In this document: in pieces, positions 57,380 through 64,000 of the stretch
Numbering within the stretch: the stretch's first letter is position 1
How the letters are laid out: every line of letters starts with the position of its first letter
Source of the DNA: Elephas maximus indicus
Taxonomy: Eukaryota; Chordata; Mammalia; Proboscidea; Elephantidae
Assembly (NCBI RefSeq): GCF_024166365.1
Contig: NC_064820.1
Location: 131,460,001 to 131,524,000, forward strand
Reading direction: 5' to 3'
DNA: 64,000 nucleotides
Position numbers and translations under genes: made by a program
The notes under the pieces: generated by a model
Told to the model about the DNA's origin: nothing
The model's database searches: none
The model's input: the letters and a program-made list of their open reading frames with translations, nothing else

Positions 57380-59370
57380 ATACAAATGCATGAAAATAAG
57401 AACTAGAAAGACTGATTTGCCTATTTAAAATCGGGAGTATGAAGAGAGAAGAGGCAAGGAGTTAGTGTAATGAGTTGATTCTTTTCATAAAAAGAAGTTG
57501 AAAGATGAAGTTTCATTGATAAAGTAAGAAAAGATCAAAATAAATACACTTTTGCAGATTATGAAGTAAAGACTACAACTAAAACCAGGAGCCATTTTAA
57601 GTGGGGAGGCAGCTGAGGAATGGGGAGATGTAGGATTGAGTTCCTTGTTAAAGTTTAATGTGTTATATTATTTTGGTAAACACATAAAAATTAAAAAAAA
57701 AAAAACCTTTATCGATATCCTTGTAAAGAAGATATAAAATACAGAGTGGGTAATAAATACGGTGGATTTTTATATCTTCAAATGCTTGTGTTCATATTAT
57801 GTGCAAACTAATACGTGCCCTCAAGGGACTTAGCATTTATTGAGAATTTTAGTTTAACACATAAATAAAGCATAGTATAGGTCATTAGGGTTAAAAAAAA
57901 TAAAAAATAAAAAAAAAATAAGTACCTTGGGAATTCAGGAATCTCTTCTAGTTGAAAAGAAGAGAATCAGGGAAGTTTTGTGGAGGATACAAGCATGACA
58001 TTGTGGGGTGGGGTGGGGTAATATGTGCTTTCTAATTTAGCAAAAAAAAATTGTGTCTGTCAGAAATATATTTCCACATAAGACACCAGAAATATAAATT
58101 TTATTTCTAGTTGTTCTATAAAACAATAAAAATAAAACAACTCCTTCTGAAGGATAAATCGAAACATTATTATCACATTGCAGTCATCTGTGTCACCTCT
58201 CTGCCCAAAGAAACATTGTAATTGTGCAATGCTTACTGTGGAAGGATTGACATGTGAGCTGGGTGGATATAATTTGGGCTGTGGAAAACACAAAAGGGCA
58301 TGAGAAATACAAGGAAAGTCATAAGCAAAAACATGCAGATAAGGAAGAGTCATACACGCACAAGGAACATGCACCAGTTTGTTTTTTCTGCAGTACAGGC
58401 AGTAGGGAGAGGAAGAACTTAAATGTTGTGAAGTGTGCTTCCTAAGCAGAGAGGGCTGCTTTTAGACTTCATTTAGTTGGCAATAGGAATTAGATGAAGA
58501 TTTTCAAATAGAAGGGATGAAACAAAGACATATTAAATGTCCACTAAGTGCCCATCTGTCTTCATACATACATCAAGAGTAACCTGACAAGATACATGTT
58601 TCTGAAGGATTATCTGCATTGGTGACAAGAACTGGGGAGGGCAAGGCTGGAGACGAGAGAGAATGGAGAGGCAGAAAGGAAGCTGAGTTTGGAGGCCAGA
58701 GGAAGAAATTGCCTTGAAGAGAAGATCTAGAGATAACACTGGTCGGGCTAGCAAGTAATGGAGAGAAAGGAGTATGAGATAAACTCCAAGATTTCACGCC
58801 CGGGGGATGGAGAGGATGGCAGTGCCACTATCTGTTACAGGGAACACAAAAGAACACGAGAGGAAACAGTTTGGTGGAAACAATTTTGCGAATTTAGATA
58901 AAATACACATATATTGCTAGTAGGTAGACAGCTGTATTTAAAAAACAGAAGCATTCCAAAGACCAATAAGAACGACGATGAGAAATATCTCATTTTCAAG
59001 AGGAAGGGTTCTGCCAGTGTGAAAACAAACTCTGTTGAGTTCCAAGCACAGTGCCATAGCAAGGAGGAACATCGAAATCTCAGCTGCGACACTAGGGCTG
59101 GAAGAATGGCTTAGCAGAGGCCAACGTCTGTTTCCAGCACACCTCTTTACCCTGGTCTCACAGAGCTCTCTTCTCTCTCTTCTCGTGAAAATGGACAAGT
59201 CATTGTGCGATGAACAATCATGTGATTCTTTTTCACCTTGAGATTTACTCCTAATTCTGTTTTTGTAAATTATTACTTTTCTTTCAAAGCCTAAGAAAAT
59301 TCACACAACTCCAAAAAACATTTGTCACGATTCTGATTCTGAAGGGACAGAAACCTAGCTCAAACTAGTT
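57380..59370. other. GRAMD2B intron, unassigned
   Basis: No gene recognised. A-rich tracts at 57692 and 57893-57918 and a (GGGGT)n stretch at 58003-58018. 58730-58830 resembles an old repeat. The missing first exon of GRAMD2B was not found. Confidence 0.4.
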
Positions 59371-59371
59371 T

Positions 59372-59905
59372 ATGTTAAAGAAAAAAAAAAAAAAAAATCC
59401 CCCCACAAGGGCTTCTGTCACTGCTTTAAGATGGAGTCAACAGCAGAGAATAGCTGCACCTGCAGAAGCTTCCCAGCAGCCATGGGAACACACAGCAGTG
59501 ATCTCCAGGATCTCCCTCTCCAAGTCTTCTGGGACATCAATGCCTGATTCATCCTCTGGAGACACCGCCTCCATTATGTCATGCCGCTGCTCCAGAACCA
59601 ACAATGATTCTCTATTGAGCATCACACTGAGGCATCTGAACACGAGCCAAGACCTCCACACTTTTGTGGCCTCCCTCTACTTGTCAAAAGGAATTCTCTC
59701 CATTGCAACCATGTTGGTCTTCTCACCATGGCCTCACTTACATCATGTTCCATCCTCTGTCATCAGCTCTCGGTTCTTACCCGGAATATCTCTCTGTTCC
59801 TTCCTAACTACCCACAACTATCCACCGTTCCAGGTCCAGGACAAACCCAATTATATCCTCTTTGCTACTGGCTCCCATCTTTTTATTGCCAATGTCTGGA
59901 TATAA
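59372..59905 (+). other. Long chance open frame (177 codons), probably not a gene
   Basis: The longest open frame in the window, but it starts inside an A17 tract, runs antisense to GRAMD2B and shows no recognisable domain. The sequence before it (ACAGAAACCTAGCTCAAACT) looks like the start of an ancient interspersed repeat. I cannot name the family and infer no function. Confidence 0.5.
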
Positions 59906-60034
59906 GAAACTATGAAATTAGTTCCTGTTGACTGGACAACATTGTATATATTTGCAGTACAGGACAACAAACAGCATTTTATTGACTTGTACACGTGAAA
60001 AATATCTAATTGACAAATACTTTTTACAACAATA

Positions 60035-60248
60035 AAAAAGAAACAAACTTCCCATTGCCATCGAGTTAATTCTGATTCATAGCAACCCTACAGGACAGAG
60101 TAGAACGGCCCCATAGGGTTTCTAAGGCCGTAATCCCTATAGAAGCTGACTGCCACATTTTTCTCCCATGGTGCAGCTGGTGGGTTCGAACCACCAACCT
60201 TTCGGTTAGCAGCCAAGTATTTAAACACTGCGCCACCCAGGCTCCTTA
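60035..60248 (-). mobile_element. AfroSINE, long form
   Basis: Reverse copy: CCATTGCCATCGAGTTAATT, GTAATCCCTATAGAAGCTGA, TTTTTCTCCCATGGTGCAGC, TGCGCCACCCAGGCTCC. ACAAATACTT (left) and AGTAAATACTT (right) may be a target-site duplication. Confidence 0.93.
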
Positions 60249-60249
60249 G

Positions 60250-61768
60250 TAAATACTTAAAGCACAAAATGAATAAGGAAAAAGAAAAGGGCCTGTGCTT
60301 AAATTTTTTTTATCTCAAAACCTACCTAGCAAATTCCTTCCCAAGTGTGGCTGACAAGTCCTATTGGAAGAGAGTGGGACAGTGGAGGAAAAAGACCAGT
60401 CTTTTCATTTCCTCATCACTGAGTCAGCATTCTGTACAAACTTATTTTTCAGACTAATCATTAGTTAGGTGAACAATAATTTGAAACCATAAGGAAACGT
60501 GAAAGGACTGTCTTCATTGATGGAAGAAGCAACAATAACAAACAAAACCATAATCAAACTAAATAATTTTTCAGTAGTGGCTTCTGAGGCCAAGCACAGT
60601 TGGAAAACAACAAAGTAAAATTCAAGGAAATGCATCAAGGAGACAATTGATTTTTCCAATTCCCAGGAAAGGCAGATTGATACTGTTGATAGGTCCTTTT
60701 TAACCGTACCCTCAGTAGGTAAACAGCATTCTGCCTGTGGCACTACTCAGTACTAATGAAATTTCTAAAAAATATATTGCATGTATCTCCTTCAAACTAG
60801 AATATAAACTCTTCAGGCACAGGGAACTTAAATATTTTTGCATTTACAGCTCCTCTCTCTTTTTGAAATTATTCTTCCACCAGAATTGTCAGAATAAATA
60901 AATAATAAAGTCACTTTTCATATAATGCCTATAAGGTACTGGAGATCATCTATTTGATTACAGCTTTGGCCTGAGGATGTATTTGGAGAAGAAGAAATGG
61001 ATTTTAAAAGTAGAATGAAAAACTTGCCAAATCAAACAGGAAGATAGGAATGCAAAAGAATAGGGTACAGAGTCCAGGAAAAAATATTTAGAAAAAGTAA
61101 AATATTGACAAATCGTCAGCTATTAGGGCAAATACTCAAAGTATCATAAATATCAATAAAAGTGAAAAGTGCCTCAGGTACTTTAGAAATAACTAGCAGT
61201 TAAAACCTGGATTATGGAGAACAATCAGGCATTGGGACTAACTTTTTTTGGGGGGTGCGGGGGAGTTAATATAGAAAAACAATACACTATGTGATAAATC
61301 AAAGTAGCCATCTGGGATTAAAGACTATTCTGAAGAATAAAATGAAGCCAAGCAGCTTCCATAAACCAGACCTGCAAGTGGTCAAATTCACAAGTATACC
61401 TATTGCCCAGAGCAGGAATTCTAGAATTTAAGACTAATTAAGAAGTTCATCCTTCTAGCTTTGGGTAGAGCCACAATTAATAATTTCAAATAAAAATCTG
61501 GTCTATTTTTTCTTTCAACAAAAGAGACCCTATACCGTAATAAACAGTTACAGACACAGATTTTGAACCTGCCACATCCTGAACATGGCAGAGAAGAAGG
61601 GAAGAACAAACACAGGTACTGTCCCTGTTCTCAACATATTTACAGTTGAAATAAAGAGATGAAACACCCACATAAAAAACAAAACCCACTCTCATAGCAA
61701 CTTCATTAAAACCCAAAATAAAGAATGTTAACACCTCTAATTTGGACTTCTCAGAATTAAGTAGGGTC
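60250..61768. other. GRAMD2B intron, unassigned
   Basis: AT-rich, no gene or repeat family recognised with confidence. Confidence 0.4.
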
Positions 61769-61775
61769 TATCATG

Positions 61776-61937
61776 GAAACCCTGGTGGTATGGTGGTTAA
61801 GTGCTATGGCTACTAGCCAAAAGGTCGGCAGTTGGAATCCAGCAGGTGCTCCTTGGAAACTCTATGGGGGAGTTCTACTCTGTCCTATAGGGCCGCTAAG
61901 AGTCGGAACCAATTCGATGGTAATGGGTTTGGTTTTT
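61776..61937 (+). mobile_element. AfroSINE 1 of a serial insertion array
   Basis: AAACCCTGGTGGTATGGTGG to CGATGGTAATGGGTTTGG plus T tail. Preceded by TATCATG (61769-61775) and followed by TATCATGTACTTTAAG (61938-61953). Confidence 0.95.
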
Positions 61938-61953
61938 TATCATGTACTTTAAG

Positions 61954-62179
61954 AACCCTACTGACACAGTGGTTAAAGTGCTCATGGTTAAAGTGCTCAG
62001 CTGCTAACCGAAGGGTCTGTGGTTCAAACCTACCAGCTGCTCCATGGTAGAAAGATGTGGCAGTCTGCTTCCATAAAGATTTACAGCCTTGGAAACCCTA
62101 TGGGGGGAATTCTACTCTGTTCTATAGGGTCGCCGTGAGTTAGAATCCACCACGGCAATGACTTTGTTTTTTTTTTTTT
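61954..62179 (+). mobile_element. AfroSINE 2 of a serial insertion array (long form)
   Basis: AACCCTACTGACACAGTGGT head with an internal duplication of TGGTTAAAGTGCTCA, then CTCCATGGTAGAAAGATGTG and CGCCGTGAGTTAGAATCCAC, ending in a long T tract. Flanked by exact TATCATGTACTTTAAG copies at 61938-61953 and 62180-62195. Confidence 0.96.
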
Positions 62180-62195
62180 TATCATGTACTTTAAG

Positions 62196-62400
62196 CAGCC
62201 CTAGTGGTGCAGTGGTTAAGCACTTGGCTGCTAACTGGAAGGTCAGAGGTTCAAACCTACGAGTTGCTTTGCACAAGAAAGATGTAGCAGTCTGCTTCTG
62301 TAGAGACTATAGCTTTGGAAACCCTATGGGGCAGTTCTACCCTGTCCTATAGGGTCACTGTGAGTCAGAATCAATTCAACACCAATGGGTTTGTAATGGG
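62196..62400 (+). mobile_element. AfroSINE 3 of a serial insertion array (long form)
   Basis: CAGCCCTAGTGGTGCAGTGG, CACAAGAAAGATGTAGCAGT, CACTGTGAGTCAGAATCAAT. Flanked by TATCATGTACTTTAAG (62180-62195) and a diverged copy ATCATGCACTTT (62401-62412). Confidence 0.95.
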
Positions 62401-62612
62401 ATCATGCACTTTGGACATGTCATCAGGGGCAACGAACCCCTGGAAAAAGACATCATGGTTGGTAAAGTTAAGGGTCAGTGAAAAAGAGGTAGGCCCCCAA
62501 TGAGATGGACTGGCACAGTGACTACAACAAGGGCTAAAAAAAATCAAAACATCACAGTGATTGTGAGGATGGCACAGAATAGGGCAATATTTTGGTACTC
62601 TTATACATAAGG
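62401..62612 (+). mobile_element. RTE 3' fragment (host of later insertions)
   Basis: ACTTTGGACATGTCATCAGG, AAAAAGACATCATGGTTGGT, GTGATTGTGAGGATGGCACA: RTE 3' region. It continues after the nested RTE as TTGCTAACAACAACAA at 63624-63645. Confidence 0.9.
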
Positions 62613-63613
62613 AGTTCCAGAGTACTTAATTGTGCTCATGAGGAACCTGTACATAGATCAAGAGGCAGTCGTTTGAGCAGAACAAGGGGATTCTGAGTGG
62701 TTTCAAATCAGGAAAGGTGTGTATCAGGTTTGTATCCTTTCACCATACCTATTCAATCTGTATGCTGAGCAAATAATCCAAGAAGCTGGACTATATGAAG
62801 AAGAATGGGGCATCAGGATTGGAAGAAAACTCATTAACAACCTGTGTTATGCAGATGACACAACCTTGCTTGCTGAAAGTGAAGAGGACTTGAAGCACTT
62901 ACTGATGAATATTAAAGACCACAGCTTTCAGTATGAATTACACCTCAATGTAAAGAAAACAAAAATCCTTACAACTGGACCAATAAGCAACATCATGATA
63001 AATGGAGAAAAGACTGAAGTTGTCAAGGATTTCATTTTACTTGGATCCACAATCAACACCCATGGAAGCCGCAGTCAAGAAACCAAGAGAGGCATTACGT
63101 TGGGCAAATCTGCTGCGAAAGCCCTCTTTAAATTTTGAAAAACAAGGATGTCACCTTGAAGACTAAGGTGTGCCTGACCCAACCCATGGTATTTTCAATC
63201 AAATCATGTACATGCAAAAGCTGGACAATGAATAAGGAAGACCTAAGAACAACTGACACCTTTGAATTGTGGTGTTGGCAAAGAATATCGGACTGCCAAA
63301 AGAACAAACAAATCTGTCTTGGAAGAAGTACAACCTGAATGACCTTAGAAGCAAGGATGGCGAGACTACGTATTACATACTTTGGACACGTTATCAGGAG
63401 GGATCAGTCCCTGGAGGACATTATGCTTGGTAAAGTACAGGGTAAGAGGAAAAGAGGAAGACCCTCAATGATGTGGATTGATTGACACTGTGGCTACAAT
63501 AATGGGTTTAAGCATAACAACTGTGAGCAAGGCACAGGACCCAGCAGCGTTTCGTTCTGTAGTACACAGGGTCGCTATGAGTCGGAACTGACTCTAGGGC
63601 ACTGAACAACAAC
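62613..63613 (+). mobile_element. RTE (Bov-B-like) LINE, 5'-truncated, nested in an RTE 3' end
   Basis: 1001 bp from within the reverse transcriptase (AGTACTTAATTGTGCTCATG) through the catalytic YADDTTLLAESEEDL stretch to the 3' end (TCGCTATGAGTCGGAACTGA, CTCTAGGGCACTGAACAACA). 62719-63138 still has 139 open codons, so it is less decayed than the copy at 4257, but it lacks the endonuclease and the N-terminal half. Exact 10-bp target-site duplication ATACATAAGG at 62603-62612 and 63614-63623. Confidence 0.96.
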
Positions 63614-63645
63614 ATACATAAGGTTGCTAACAACAACAATCACAA

Positions 63646-64000
63646 AGACGACCAATTTGGAGCTCCATTTTAAAGGAACGGAAGAGCAAGGATAGTACAA
63701 AATTGGAAGGATAAACACTTCATGCAAAAGTCATAAAAAGTTATACTATGCAAAGAAGGGTCAAGGAAAGAACGAGTAACTTGTGTATTAGGAATGGCAA
63801 AGAGAAGAGCATGTTTGCAGCATCCGAACCTGATAGAAGAATTATAAGGAATCACGTGGCTGAGGTGCTGGGCTTACAGTCAGAGGGATGAGGGTGCAGC
63901 TGAGCAGAGGAGTTCTGAATTTATGGGAGAACAAAGGGACTTGCTATGGTTTCCTGAAATGAGACTCAGTTTTATGAAAATGATACTGTTGAGAAAATTA
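63646..64000. other. Unassigned intronic sequence to window end
   Basis: No gene or repeat recognised. Confidence 0.4.

Noticed and set aside
59372..59905. 177-codon plus-strand open frame as a possible new gene
   Set aside because: Starts in a poly(A) tract, has no domain, no splice context and lies next to repeat-like sequence.
62719..63138. 139-codon frame as a host reverse-transcriptase gene
   Set aside because: It is a fragment of the RTE element at 62613-63613 with no start context and missing domains.
1..64000. CRISPR arrays, prokaryotic operons, riboswitches
   Set aside because: Vertebrate nuclear DNA with spliced exons, SINEs and LINEs; no regularly spaced repeat-spacer structure.

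Overview
The window is nuclear DNA from an afrotherian mammal, most likely an elephant or another paenungulate. The main evidence is more than 30 AfroSINE copies, together with RTE (Bov-B-like) LINEs whose 3' end matches the AfroSINE tail, and L1 elements of the type I associate with elephant. I recognise these families from memory; no database search was run. Older mammal-wide repeats (MIR, L2, MER5, old L1, an ERV-L-like remnant) fill in between.

There is one protein-coding gene, GRAMD2B (formerly GRAMD3), on the minus strand. Thirteen coding exons between 13199 and 43239 could be placed with canonical AG/GT borders and compatible phases. They join into one open frame of 405 whole codons plus a stop, ending in a natural stop at 13201..13199. 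The part read starts one base into the last codon of the preceding exon. By comparison with the human protein as I remember it (432 aa), only about the first 28 residues are missing. Their exon was not found between 43240 and 64000 and probably lies beyond the right edge. The protein has a charged, Ser-rich N-terminal region, a GRAM (PH-like) domain, a low-complexity linker, one transmembrane segment near the C-terminus and a short coiled-coil-like tail. This suits an ER-anchored protein working at membrane contact sites.

Layout. 1-12000: intergenic sequence downstream of the gene, with an ERV-L-like pol remnant, a minus-strand L1 split by an RTE insertion, an old plus-strand L1 and several AfroSINEs. 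About 12260-13240: the last coding exon and probable 3' UTR. 13240-43120: introns with exons embedded among SINEs, MIRs and L1 3' ends. 43240-64000: the large upstream intron, with a 4.8-kb L1 bounded by target-site duplications (49513-54305), more AfroSINEs and a composite repeat cluster at 61769-63645.

No CRISPR array, operon, tRNA gene or other prokaryotic feature is present, and I see no new multi-gene system. The observations most worth checking are structural. Three AfroSINEs appear to have inserted one after another at a single target next to an RTE that itself hosts another RTE. A 491-bp unit made of RTE 5' and 3' ends has its own target-site duplication. A SINE with a tRNA-Gly-like head carries RTE-like sequence. 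Perfect 33-bp and 20-bp intronic inverted repeats look like template-switch products.
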